Positions 14,694 through 23,451 of a stretch of DNA of 64,000 nucleotides are shown piece after piece. This stretch comes from Nocardia niigatensis NBRC 100131 (GTDB lineage Bacteria > Actinomycetota > Actinomycetes > Mycobacteriales > Mycobacteriaceae). The number at the start of each line of letters is the position of its first letter. The stretch's first letter is position 1. Below the pieces are notes generated by a model. That model saw nothing but the letters and a program-made list of their open reading frames with translations, did no database searches and was not told where the DNA came from. A program made the position numbers and the translations under genes. The DNA is taken from NCBI RefSeq assembly GCF_000308655.1, contig NZ_BAGC01000061.1:1-64000 (forward strand), given 5' to 3'.

Positions 14694-17600
14694 ATGCCGG
14701 AACAGCCCACTCCTCCGATGAGCACCCGGACCGCGTGCTCGTACTGCGGGGTGGGCTGCGGCATCACCGTCGAAACCAAGCCCAGCCCGCGTGGCCTGCC
14801 CGTGATCGCCAGGGTGAAGGGCGACAAGGACCACCCGGTCAATGCCGGGCGGCTGTGCACCAAGGGCAATACGCACGCCGAGCTGATGGCCGCGCCCGGT
14901 CGCATGGAGACCGGCTACCGCCGGCCCGAACGCGGCCAGCCCCCGGTGCCCCTGCCCGTCGACGAGGCGATTCACGAAGCGGCGCAGCGGCTTCGCGTGA
15001 TTCTCGACACAGACGGACCGGATGCCATCGCCCTCTACGTGTCCGGGCAGATGTCGATCGAGGCCCAGTACCTGGCCACCAAGCTCGCCAAGGGCCACCT
15101 GCGCACCGTGCACATGGAGGCCAACTCCCGGCTGTGCATGGCCTCCGCGGCCAGCGGTTACAAGCTGTCGCTGGGTGCGGACGGCCCGCCCGGCTCCTAC
15201 GACGACCTCGACCACGCCGACCTGTTCTTCGTCATCGGCGCGAACATGGCCGACTGCCACCCGATCCTGTTCCTGCGCATGGCCGACCGGCTCAAGGCGG
15301 GCGCCAAGCTGATCGTGGTGGATCCGCGGCGCACCGACACCGCGGCGCGCGCCGACCTGTTCCTGCAGATCAAGCCGGGTACCGATCTAGCGCTGCTGAA
15401 CGGGCTGCTGCACCTGCTGGTCGAGAACGGTGACATCGACGCCGAATTCATCGCCGAGCACACCGAGAACTGGGAGGGCATGCCGGAGTTCCTGGCCGCC
15501 TACACCCCGGAGCTCGTCTGCGCGGAGACCGGTATCACGGAGGCCGACATCCGCACCGCCGCCGCCTGGATCGGTGCGGCGGGCGAGTGGATGTCGCTGT
15601 GGACCATGGGCATCAACCAGTCCACGCACGGCACCTGGGCCTCCAACGCCATCATCAACCTGCACCTGGCCACCGGCGCCATCTGCCGCACCGGCAGCGG
15701 GCCGTTCTCCCTCACCGGGCAGCCCAATGCCATGGGCGGGCGCGAAATGGGTTACATGGGACCGGGATTGCCGGGCCAGCGCAGTGTGCTCGCCGACGCC
15801 GACCGGGCCTTCGCGGAAGCCGAATGGGGGCTGGCGCCGGGCACCATTCGGGCCGAGGCCGGGCCCGGCTCCATCGAGATGTTCCGCGGACTGGCCGACG
15901 GGCGGATCAAGGCCTGCTGGATCATGTGCAGCAATCCCGTTGCCTCCATGGCGAACCGGCGCACCGTCATCGCCGGGCTGGAAGCCGCCGACCTGGTGAT
16001 CGCCCAGGACGTCTTCACCGACACCGCCACCAATGCCTATGCCGACCTGCTGCTGCCCGCCACCCTGTGGGCCGAGGCCGACGGGGTGCAGGTGAACTCG
16101 GAACGCAATCTGACCCTGCTGCAGCGGTCGGTGGACCCGGTCGGCGACGCCCGGCCGGACTGGCAGCTCATCGCGCAGATGGCGACGGCGCTGGGATTCC
16201 CGGGCTTCGAGTACGCGTCCAGCGCCGAGATCTTCGACGAGATCCGGCGGTTCGCCAACCCGGCCACGGGTTACGACCTGCGCGGCATCGACTACGACGT
16301 GCTGCGGGCCGGGCCCGCGCAGTGGCCGTGCCCCGATCCGGCCCAGCGGCGCAACCCGATTCGCTACCGCAACGACGGAGTCAGCCAGACCCTGTATACC
16401 GACGAGCACGGACACACCCCCCGACTGGCGTTCGCCACGCCCAGCCGTAAGGCCGTGTTCTGGGCGCGCCCGCACCTGCTGCCCGACGAGATGCCGGACG
16501 AGGACCACCCGTTCGTGCTCAATACCGGCCGCCTGCAACACCAGTGGCACACCATGACCAAAACCGGGAAGGTGGCGAAATTGAACAAGCTCAATGGCAA
16601 GCCCTTCCTGGAAATCCACCGCGCGGACGCCGCCCGCCTCGAGGTGCGCGCGGGCGACCAGCTCGAGATCACCTCCCGCCGCGGCCGCGCCGTCCTGCCC
16701 GCCCAGGTCAGCGACCGCGTCCTGCCCGGCACCTGCTTCGCCCCGTTCCACTGGAACGACGAGCAGGGCGAATACCTGACCATCAATGCCGTCACCAATG
16801 ACGCGGTCGACCCGATCTCGCTGCAGCCCGAGTTCAAGGCGTGCGCGGTCCGGCTGCGGAAGGTCGCGGCGCTGACCGCAGCGCCCAGCGGATCCCATGC
16901 CGACGGACCGGTCGCCGATCCGGGTGCCGCGCACCGGGATTCGGATGCCTCCGCCGGGTCCGGGTCCACGGCCGGAGTGGGGGCCGGGGTCACGGAGCCC
17001 GCCGGAGCGCACCCCCTCGCGCTCATGCTCGGGTTGGAGACCGGTATCGCGCCGACGCTGAGCGAGACCGAACGCATCTACCTCGGTGGATATCTGGCGG
17101 CGCTGCAGGGCCTGCCGGTCAGCGGCATCCCGGTACTGCCCGAGACCGCGCCGATCTCCGAGCGCAGCCGGGTGTGGATCGACGGACTGCTGGGCGGGAT
17201 GTATTCGCGTGGGGCGCAATCCCCTTCACCGGCGCCCGGCACCGCTGCGGGCGAGGTCCTGTCGCACGACCCCTCGGATATCGGGGGTTCGGCCGCGGCG
17301 ACGCGCACCGTGACAGTCCTGTGGGCGTCCCAGACGGGAACGGCCGAGGAACTGGCCGCGGCCCTGGCGACCTATCTGGACGCTTCGGGATTCACGCCAC
17401 GCCTGCTGGACATGGATGCCGCCGAACTGTCCGACCTGACCGGTGATGTGCTGATCATCAGCAGCACCTTCGGCGACGGCGGCCCGCCGGACAACGGCGC
17501 GGACTTCTGGGAACGCCTGAACGACAGCGCGATCCGGTTCACCGGCATGCGGTACGCGGTGTTCGCGCTGGGCGATTCCTCCTACGACGACTTCTGCGGC

Positions 17601-19112
17601 CACGGACGCAAACTGGACGAACTGTTCACCAAGCGCGGAGCCACCCGCCTGCTGCCGCGCGTCGACAGCGAACCCGACCATGAGGACCACTCCGCGGCCT
17701 GGTTCGACGCCGTGTCCGAGGCGCTCGCCACCCACGTCGGCGGCGCGCACACTGCCGCACCGCGCGACGGGTTCCCCCACCCGGGAGGCCCTGACCCGGG
17801 CGGAGATTCCGCCGCGTCCCTTGCCGCCTGGACCGGCGGCGACCCGGGAATCGGCGGGTCGCCGGATCTCTCCGGACGGAGCAGCTTCAACGCGGGCGGC
17901 GGGGCGAACCCTGCCGGACGCGGTGCGACGGGTGGCCCCGCCACCGCCCTCGCGCCGGGCCGGGCTTCCGCTCGCGCCGCCGCCCCCTTCACGCGGAATG
18001 CGCCGGTGCTCGCGAAACTGGTGCGCAATGAGCTGCTTTCGCGGGACGGCTCCGGGAAAGAGGTGCGGCAGTTCGGGTTCGATCTGAGTGATCTCGAGGC
18101 CACCTACGAGGTCGGGGATTCGCTTGGGGTGCGGCCCGCGAACTGCGAAGCGCTGGTGGCGGAGTGGCTGGCGGCCACCGGACTGGACGGGCGGCGGCTC
18201 GTCGAGGTCGAGGCGGGTGAGGTGGCGCTGGCGGAGGCGCTGCGCACGCACTACGACATCACGCGGGTGAGCCCGGATCTGCTGTCGTTCGTGGCCGAGC
18301 ACAATGCCAGCCCACGGTTGGCCAAGCTGCTGCGCCGGGACAATCGCAATGAGCTGGACGGATACCTGTGGGATCGGCAGGCGGTCGACGTGCTGCGCGA
18401 TTTCCCGGTGCGCGCCGATCTGGTGGAGTGGCTGGGCACGCTGAAAAAGCTGCAGCCGCGCCAGTATTCGATCTCGTCGAGTCCGCTGGTGAGTCCGCGC
18501 GAGGTGCAGCTGACGGTCGGCGTGGTGCGCTATGGCGATCCGGCGGCCATCGGATCGGCGGCCCGGCGCGGCGGGGTGAGCTCGACCTTCCTGGCCGATC
18601 GCGCCGGCGCGGACGTGCCGATCTTCCTGCAGCGGGCGCCGCATTTCCGGCCGCCGCTGGATCCGAACGCGCCGATGATCATGGTCGGCCCGGGTACCGG
18701 CATCGCGCCGTTTCGCGGGTTCCTCCAGGAGCGCCGGGCGCTCGGCTGCCAGGGCCGCAACTGGCTGTTCTTCGGCGATCAGCACGCCAAGGACAACTTC
18801 TATTACCGCGCCGAGCTGGAGGACATGTTCCGTTCGGGCTTCCTGACCCGGCTGGATCTGGCGTTCTCCCGGGATCAGCGCGAGCGGATCTACGTGCAGC
18901 ACCGGATGATCGAGCACGGCGCGGAGCTGTGGGCGTGGTTGCGCGAGGGCGGCCACTTCTATGTGTGCGGTGACGCCGCCCGCATGGCCAAGGACGTGGA
19001 CGACACCCTGCTGAAGATCGCCCGCATTCACGGCAAGCTGAGCGAGGACGGCGCGCTGGCGTTCAAGAAGCAGCTGGTCGCGGAGAAGCGCTACGTGCGC
19101 GACGTGTACTGA
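14694..19112 (+). CDS. Assimilatory nitrate reductase fused to a CysJ-like flavoprotein
   Basis: This 1472-residue protein should reduce nitrate to nitrite with electrons from NADPH within one chain. Residues 1-760 are a Mo-bis-MGD nitrate reductase. Cys15, Cys18, Cys22 and Cys55 bind a 4Fe-4S cluster, and Cys148 (in EANSRLCMASAASG) is the likely Mo ligand. A dinucleotide-binding domain ends near residue 735. About residues 872-1010 form a flavodoxin domain (VLWASQTGTAEELA; STFGDGGPPDNG). Residues 1105-1472 are a FAD/NADPH reductase with RQYSISSSPL, GPGTGIAPFRGF and C-terminal VY. Gly/Pro/Ala-rich linkers join the parts. Similar fusions are annotated in Nocardia relatives as bifunctional nitrate reductase/sulfite reductase flavoproteins. 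The reductase module makes a separate electron donor unnecessary. Confidence 0.93.
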   Translation: MPEQPTPPMSTRTACSYCGVGCGITVETKPSPRGLPVIARVKGDKDHPVNAGRLCTKGNTHAELMAAPGRMETGYRRPERGQPPVPLPVDEAIHEAAQRLRVILDTDGPDAIALYVSGQMSIEAQYLATKLAKGHLRTVHMEANSRLCMASAASGYKLSLGADGPPGSYDDLDHADLFFVIGANMADCHPILFLRMADRLKAGAKLIVVDPRRTDTAARADLFLQIKPGTDLALLNGLLHLLVENGDIDAEFIAEHTENWEGMPEFLAAYTPELVCAETGITEADIRTAAAWIGAAGEWMSLWTMGINQSTHGTWASNAIINLHLATGAICRTGSGPFSLTGQPNAMGGREMGYMGPGLPGQRSVLADADRAFAEAEWGLAPGTIRAEAGPGSIEMFRGLADGRIKACWIMCSNPVASMANRRTVIAGLEAADLVIAQDVFTDTATNAYADLLLPATLWAEADGVQVNSERNLTLLQRSVDPVGDARPDWQLIAQMATALGFPGFEYASSAEIFDEIRRFANPATGYDLRGIDYDVLRAGPAQWPCPDPAQRRNPIRYRNDGVSQTLYTDEHGHTPRLAFATPSRKAVFWARPHLLPDEMPDEDHPFVLNTGRLQHQWHTMTKTGKVAKLNKLNGKPFLEIHRADAARLEVRAGDQLEITSRRGRAVLPAQVSDRVLPGTCFAPFHWNDEQGEYLTINAVTNDAVDPISLQPEFKACAVRLRKVAALTAAPSGSHADGPVADPGAAHRDSDASAGSGSTAGVGAGVTEPAGAHPLALMLGLETGIAPTLSETERIYLGGYLAALQGLPVSGIPVLPETAPISERSRVWIDGLLGGMYSRGAQSPSPAPGTAAGEVLSHDPSDIGGSAAATRTVTVLWASQTGTAEELAAALATYLDASGFTPRLLDMDAAELSDLTGDVLIISSTFGDGGPPDNGADFWERLNDSAIRFTGMRYAVFALGDSSYDDFCGHGRKLDELFTKRGATRLLPRVDSEPDHEDHSAAWFDAVSEALATHVGGAHTAAPRDGFPHPGGPDPGGDSAASLAAWTGGDPGIGGSPDLSGRSSFNAGGGANPAGRGATGGPATALAPGRASARAAAPFTRNAPVLAKLVRNELLSRDGSGKEVRQFGFDLSDLEATYEVGDSLGVRPANCEALVAEWLAATGLDGRRLVEVEAGEVALAEALRTHYDITRVSPDLLSFVAEHNASPRLAKLLRRDNRNELDGYLWDRQAVDVLRDFPVRADLVEWLGTLKKLQPRQYSISSSPLVSPREVQLTVGVVRYGDPAAIGSAARRGGVSSTFLADRAGADVPIFLQRAPHFRPPLDPNAPMIMVGPGTGIAPFRGFLQERRALGCQGRNWLFFGDQHAKDNFYYRAELEDMFRSGFLTRLDLAFSRDQRERIYVQHRMIEHGAELWAWLREGGHFYVCGDAARMAKDVDDTLLKIARIHGKLSEDGALAFKKQLVAEKRYVRDVY

Positions 19113-19173
19113 TCCGGTCGCCGCCGGTCTGCCGATTCCGGTCTCCACAGATGTGAAACTGTGGTATTTGTAA

Positions 19174-19205
19174 CTCGCCCGTCCAGTCTCACGAGGACGG
19201 GCGAG
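19174..19205 (+). terminator. Hairpin after the nitrate reductase fusion
   Basis: Eleven-bp arms CTCGCCCGTCC and GGACGGGCGAG surround a 10-base loop 62 bases past the stop. No T-run follows, so termination would be weak or factor-assisted. Confidence 0.5.
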
Positions 19206-19246
19206 CCGTCACCGGGGCGGTTGCCAGGAATGCGGAGGCGGGTGCC

Positions 19247-20308
19247 TTGAACCGTCGGATCAGTCGAATCACCGGACGAGTGGCGGTGGCGGTACTCGCG
19301 ACCGTCGCCACCCTCGGCCTGTCGGGCGGCGTGCCCGCCGGTGCGGACGACCCGGCCGCACCCGGCGTCTCGGTCCCGGACCTGAAGACCGAGGACGGCT
19401 CCTACATCAAGAGCGTGGGCGTCACCGACGACCGCCACGTCACCTTCACCGTCTACTCCGCCGCCATGAACGAGACCTTCCCGGTCGAAGTGCTGCGCCC
19501 GGCGGACACCTCCGAGCCGCGCCCCACCCTCTACCTCCTCAATGGCGCCGGCGGCGGCGAGGACGCCGCCACCTGGCAATTGCGCACGGACGCACTGGAT
19601 TTCCTGGGCGACAAGAACATCAATGTCGTGCAGATCATCGGCGGCCGGTTCAGCTGGTACACCGACTGGCTGCAACCCGACCGCGCGCTCGGGGTCAACA
19701 AGTGGTCCACCTACCTCGGCAAGGAACTGCCTCCGCTGATGACGGCCGCACTGGCCAGCAGCGGCAACAACGCCATCGCCGGCATCTCCATGGCCGGTCT
19801 GCCCGTGCTGAATTCGGTCATCATGAATCCCGGGCTGTTCCGCAGCGCGGCCGTGTACAGCGGCTTCTTCCAGACCATCACGCCGATGGCCCGGGAGGCC
19901 ATCAAGATGGTCACCGAGCTCTACGGCGGCGGCAAGGTCGAGAACATGTGGGGGCCGGAGGGCGGACCGCTGTGGGTCGCCAACGATCCCACCCTCAATG
20001 CCGAGAAGCTGCGCGGCACCAACCTTTTCGTCTCCACCGGCAACGGCATTCCGGGCGCCTTCGACGTGCCGGGCGCACGCGGCCGGATGGAGAATCCCGC
20101 GGACACCCCGAAAACCGTGGCGCTGGGCTCCTTCATCGAGGCGAACGTGGAACTGTCCACGGTGATCCTGCAGAAGCGTCTGGAATCGCTGGGCATTCCC
20201 GCCACCTTCGAGTTCCGCAGCAGCGGCACCCACATCTGGGGCTACTGGCAGGACGACCTGAAGACCTCCTGGCCGGTGCTCGCGCAGGGGCTCTTCCCGA
20301 ACCCGTGA
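19247..20308 (+). CDS. Secreted antigen-85-like esterase/mycolyltransferase family protein
   Basis: This 353-residue alpha/beta hydrolase has an N-terminal signal peptide with a hydrophobic core AVAVLATVATLGLSGG and cleavage near AGA-DD. The nucleophile elbow is GISMAG, and a catalytic histidine is likely in SSGTHIWGYWQDDL. The layout (YLLNGAGGGEDAATW; WYTDWLQPD) follows the antigen 85/mycolyltransferase branch of the family, which attaches mycolates to arabinogalactan or trehalose outside the membrane. TTG at 19247 is the only start giving the whole signal peptide; GGAGG lies eight bases upstream. Whether it is a true mycolyltransferase or another esterase cannot be decided here. Confidence 0.85.
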   Translation: MNRRISRITGRVAVAVLATVATLGLSGGVPAGADDPAAPGVSVPDLKTEDGSYIKSVGVTDDRHVTFTVYSAAMNETFPVEVLRPADTSEPRPTLYLLNGAGGGEDAATWQLRTDALDFLGDKNINVVQIIGGRFSWYTDWLQPDRALGVNKWSTYLGKELPPLMTAALASSGNNAIAGISMAGLPVLNSVIMNPGLFRSAAVYSGFFQTITPMAREAIKMVTELYGGGKVENMWGPEGGPLWVANDPTLNAEKLRGTNLFVSTGNGIPGAFDVPGARGRMENPADTPKTVALGSFIEANVELSTVILQKRLESLGIPATFEFRSSGTHIWGYWQDDLKTSWPVLAQGLFPNP

Positions 20309-20312
20309 ACCC

Positions 20313-21347
20313 TTACACCGCGGGTGGATTGAGCCGGGCGAAGTCCGGCAGCCGGTAGTACGGGTAGTAGGGATAGGGCGGGGTAGCCGCACTCGCCTTG
20401 TCCAGGCGGGCGATCTGCTCGGCGTCGAGAGTCCAGCCGACCGCGCCCAGATTCTGGCGCAGCTGTTCCTCGTTGCGCGCGCCCACGATGACCGTGGCCA
20501 CGGTCGGCCGGCGCAGCAGCCAGTTCAGGGCGATCTGCGGGACAGTGCGGCCGGTTTCGGCGGCGATCTCGTCGAGGACGTCCACCACGTCGTAGAGCAG
20601 CTCGTCGTCCACCGGCGGGCCCGCCTCCGCGGTCGCGTGCAGGCGGCTGCCCGCCGGAAGTGGTTGCCCGCGACGGATCTTCCCGGTCAGGCGACCCCAG
20701 CCGAGCGGGCTCCAGACCACCGCGCCGACACCCTGATCCCGGCCGAGCGGCATCAGTTCCCACTCGTAGTCACGGCCGGCCAGGGAGTAGTAGACCTGGT
20801 GCGCCACATAGCGCGGGAAACCGTACCGGTCTGCGGCGGCAAGGGATTTCATGAGCTGCCAGCCCGAGAAATTGGAGGCGCCGACATAGCGGATCTTGCC
20901 GGAGCGCACCAGCTCGTCGAGCGCCGCGAGCACCTCCTCGACCGGCGTGCCCGCATCGAAGGCGTGCAGCTGGAACAGGTCGAGGTGGTCGGTGCCGAGC
21001 CGCCGCAGCGAACCCTCGACCGCCGAGATCAACCGCGCGCGACCGGATCCCGCGTCGAACGGGCCGGTACCGGTGGGCAGCGACGCCTTCGTGGACAGCA
21101 GCAGCTGATCGCGGCGGCCCCGGATCGCCTCGCCCAGCACCTCTTCCGAGGCGCCCTCGGAGTAGACGTCGGCGGTGTCGAAGAGGGTGACGCCCGCGTC
21201 CAGGCTGATGTCCACCAGGCGGCGAGCCTGCCGGGCGTCGGTGTCGCCCCAGGCGGAGAAGAGTGCGCCGCGGCCGCCGAAGGTGCCCGCGCCGAAGCTC
21301 AATGCCGGGACCAGCAGACCCGAGGCCCCGAGCCGACGGTATTCCAT
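20313..21347 (-). CDS. Aldo/keto reductase
   Basis: This 344-residue cytosolic NADPH-dependent oxidoreductase has the TIM-barrel features of the AKR family: the catalytic Asp and Tyr in LFDTADVYSEGASEEVLG, the Lys in LLLSTKASLPTG, the His in LDLFQLHAFD, and the NADPH-binding end (TVIVGARNEEQLRQNL). The start ATG at 21345-21347 is the first with a proper family N-terminus (MEYRRLGASGLLVPALSFG). It is transcribed divergently from a TetR regulator, and an interrupted palindrome lies 13 bases upstream of its start, so repression by that regulator is plausible. The substrate is unknown. Confidence 0.93.
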   Translation of the reverse strand: MEYRRLGASGLLVPALSFGAGTFGGRGALFSAWGDTDARQARRLVDISLDAGVTLFDTADVYSEGASEEVLGEAIRGRRDQLLLSTKASLPTGTGPFDAGSGRARLISAVEGSLRRLGTDHLDLFQLHAFDAGTPVEEVLAALDELVRSGKIRYVGASNFSGWQLMKSLAAADRYGFPRYVAHQVYYSLAGRDYEWELMPLGRDQGVGAVVWSPLGWGRLTGKIRRGQPLPAGSRLHATAEAGPPVDDELLYDVVDVLDEIAAETGRTVPQIALNWLLRRPTVATVIVGARNEEQLRQNLGAVGWTLDAEQIARLDKASAATPPYPYYPYYRLPDFARLNPPAV

Positions 21348-21360
21348 GACCGCTCCTAAC

Positions 21361-21374
21361 GGAACTGTAGTTTC
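21361..21374. promoter_or_regulatory. Candidate TetR operator between divergent genes
   Basis: GGAACTGTAGTTTC is a near-perfect palindrome (arms GxAACT and AGTTxC around GT) in the 82-base gap between the aldo/keto reductase and the TetR gene. Its position fits autorepression plus control of the reductase. Recognition by this TetR protein is inferred. Confidence 0.5.
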
Positions 21375-21429
21375 ATTAACACCCAGGACGCTACACTCGG
21401 CCCGTCGCAAATGGAACTGGAGAACCGTT

Positions 21430-22104
21430 ATGAGCCGGGATACGCACGGAACCTGGGACACCCGAACAGCGGAGGACACCGCCGATCCGATCCCCGGCTC
21501 CGTCCGCCCGGGCGGGCGCACCGCCCGCGTCCGCGAGGCCGTGCTGCGCGCCGCCGGCGACCTGCTGGCCGACCACGGCTTCGCCACCCTCGACCTGGCC
21601 GAGGTGGCCGCACGCGCCGAGGTCGGCAAGACCACCGTCTACCGGCGCTGGCGCACCCCCGCGGGACTGGTCGCCGACCTGCTGGCCGACATGGCCGAAA
21701 CCTCACTCCCCCACAGCGATACCGGCAGCCTGCGCGGCGACCTGCTCGCCAATGCGCGACTGGTCGGGAAGACCCTCACCGATGCCCGGCAGGGCCGCCT
21801 CTTCCGGGCCGTCATCGCCGCCGCCACCAGCGACGACACCGCCGCCGCGGCCCTGCGCGCCTTCTACGACACCCGGCTCGCCGAGTGGTCGCCTTGCGTC
21901 GAGGCGGCCGTCGCGCGCGGCGAGGTCCCGCCCGGAACCGACGCGCGCGCAGTGCTTTCCGCCGTCTCGGCCCCGCTCTACTACCGGTTGCTGGTCAGCG
22001 GCGATCCACTGGACGAGGCGGCAGCGCGCACCGCCGCAACGGCCGCCGCGCTGGCCGCCGCGCGGGGCGTATTCGTCTCCGGCGCACCGGAATCCATCGA
22101 CTAG
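21430..22104 (+). CDS. TetR-family transcriptional regulator
   Basis: This 224-residue repressor-type protein has a TetR N-terminal HTH around residues 35-85: VREAVLRAAGDLLADHGFAT, then VAARAEVGKTTVYRRWRTP. The C-terminal domain resembles the TetR_C_16/AcrR-like all-helical ligand domain (ALSAVSAPLYYRLLVSGDPL). A disordered segment of about 30 residues precedes the HTH. ATG at 21430 has GGAG seven bases upstream. It is divergent from the aldo/keto reductase and overlaps the convergent TIGR03086 gene by four bases. Confidence 0.92.
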   Translation: MSRDTHGTWDTRTAEDTADPIPGSVRPGGRTARVREAVLRAAGDLLADHGFATLDLAEVAARAEVGKTTVYRRWRTPAGLVADLLADMAETSLPHSDTGSLRGDLLANARLVGKTLTDARQGRLFRAVIAAATSDDTAAAALRAFYDTRLAEWSPCVEAAVARGEVPPGTDARAVLSAVSAPLYYRLLVSGDPLDEAAARTAATAAALAAARGVFVSGAPESID

Positions 22105-22679
22105 TCCGCCACCCAGGCCGGATCGCGGCCCGTGAGGCCGAGCACACGGTCGAACAGCGGGGCTTCGGCGGGAATGTCGATGACCGGCCCGAAGAGCCCG
22201 GGAATCCCCGCACGCGGGGTATCGCGCAGCATGCCGAGCAGGACGGCCAGATCGGCCGCGGGCGGTTCGAAGCGCTGTCCGGTCGCGCGGGCCAGGTCCC
22301 AGCCGTGAATCACCAGCTCGTCCAGGGCGAACATGGCCATCTGCGGGGCCGGCCCGAGCACCCCGCCGACCTCGGTGTCACCGGACCAGGCCGCAGGCTC
22401 GCGCCAGGCCGCCACCAGCGCCTTCAGCTGCATCGGAATGCGGTCGCGCCAATCCTCGGGGAGTTCGCCGACTCCGGGCGCCGGCCGCTGGGAGCGGCCG
22501 ATCATCTCCTTGGTGGCGCCCTGCCGGAAACCCTCGGTGAAGCCCAGCGCATGAACGAGCATGTCGCGCACGCTGATCCCGGACGGCGTGCTGCGGTCGA
22601 AATCAGCCTCCGCGATGGCGGCGACGACGGTCTCCAGCGCGCTCGCGGCGGCTTCGAGATCGAATGCCGGTGTGGTCAT
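22101..22679 (-). CDS. TIGR03086-type DinB-like metal-binding protein
   Basis: This 192-residue protein resembles the TIGR03086 branch of the DinB / mycothiol-dependent maleylpyruvate isomerase N-terminal superfamily, a four-helix bundle that often binds a metal through histidines. Visible segments are SGISVRDMLVHALGFTEGFR near residue 45 and ALDELVIHGWDLARATGQRF, whose histidines would be the ligands. The enzymatic role is unknown; superfamily members act with mycothiol. ATG at 22677-22679 is preceded by GGAGGAACC. Its stop overlaps that of the convergent TetR gene. Confidence 0.82.
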   Translation of the reverse strand: MTTPAFDLEAAASALETVVAAIAEADFDRSTPSGISVRDMLVHALGFTEGFRQGATKEMIGRSQRPAPGVGELPEDWRDRIPMQLKALVAAWREPAAWSGDTEVGGVLGPAPQMAMFALDELVIHGWDLARATGQRFEPPAADLAVLLGMLRDTPRAGIPGLFGPVIDIPAEAPLFDRVLGLTGRDPAWVAD

Positions 22680-22863
22680 GGTTCCTCCCGCGGACATGCC
22701 GAACCACCGGTGCGGCCCGGTCACCGATAAGGACGGAACGGCACGGCGGAATTCATCGCACGGCCCGGCGGCGCCCCCGGAATGTGCTTGCGGCGCGGTG
22801 TCGCAACCGGTTCGTTAGGCCGGATCAGCGGCGAAAGTCGCTGGTAGGGAGGAGAATTGAGAG

Positions 22864-23097
22864 ATGAAAGGTGATCGCGTGGAGATCGTCGTCGACACCG
22901 GTGACGGGTCTCGGAATTACGAAATCATGGCGACCAGAGCGGGCCGCCGCATCGAGACCCGCATCGCGCGGGGCATCGTTGAGGTCAGCGAGGTGACGCG
23001 CACCGGAGGGCAGGTCCGCACCGCCCGGTTCATGGCGGGCCGGGTACTCGCCCTGGTCGAATACCCCGCCGACGACGCGGCGCTGCCCGGCGAGTGA
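22864..23097 (+). CDS. Conserved small protein of unknown function
   Basis: This 77-residue, mostly beta protein begins MKGDRVEIVVDTGDGSRNYE and contains RRIETRIARGIVEVSEVTRT. No membrane segment or signal peptide is present. A strong ribosome-binding site (GGGAGGAGA) lies ten bases upstream of ATG 22864. The next small gene starts 90 bases later on the same strand. I do not recognise a family, but codon use and the start signal make it a real gene. Confidence 0.7.
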   Translation: MKGDRVEIVVDTGDGSRNYEIMATRAGRRIETRIARGIVEVSEVTRTGGQVRTARFMAGRVLALVEYPADDAALPGE

Positions 23098-23187
23098 AGC
23101 CCGGACGGTTGCCGCCCGGGGTGAACAGGGGCATCCTCGGAAGTGCCCGACTGCACGGCCGCCCACCCCGGCAGAGAGGAGCCAGCG

Positions 23188-23415
23188 ATGACCGAAAGCA
23201 TCGACGCGGTGCCCGAGGCCGACTACGTAGAGCAGAGGACCCCCGCCTACACGGCGGACGAGGCAGACTCCGAGACGCTCGACGCAGGTTCGGAGACCCC
23301 CTCGCTGCCCGCCGACGACAGCGGCTGGACCGCCTCCGAAGGGGATCTCGTCGAGCAGGCGATCCCCGTCCCCATGGACGACGACTACGAGCCGGACGTC
23401 GGCAGCGAATCCTGA
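23188..23415 (+). CDS. Small acidic protein of unknown function
   Basis: This 75-residue protein is strongly acidic and probably disordered (DEADSETLDAGSETPSLPAD; IPVPMDDDYEPDVGSES). ATG at 23188 is preceded by AGAGGAG at good spacing; an upstream in-frame ATG has none. Short acidic DUF-type proteins of this composition are common in Nocardia and mycobacteria near menD, but no function can be stated. It is convergent with menD. Confidence 0.65.
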   Translation: MTESIDAVPEADYVEQRTPAYTADEADSETLDAGSETPSLPADDSGWTASEGDLVEQAIPVPMDDDYEPDVGSES

Positions 23416-23451
23416 CCGGCGCCGTTCGGGGCTGAGCCGTTCGCGACGGGA

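Noticed and set aside
15387..19148. Long minus-strand frames in the nitrate reductase region
   Set aside because: They are mirror frames of the very GC-rich fusion gene and contain no family motif or start signal.
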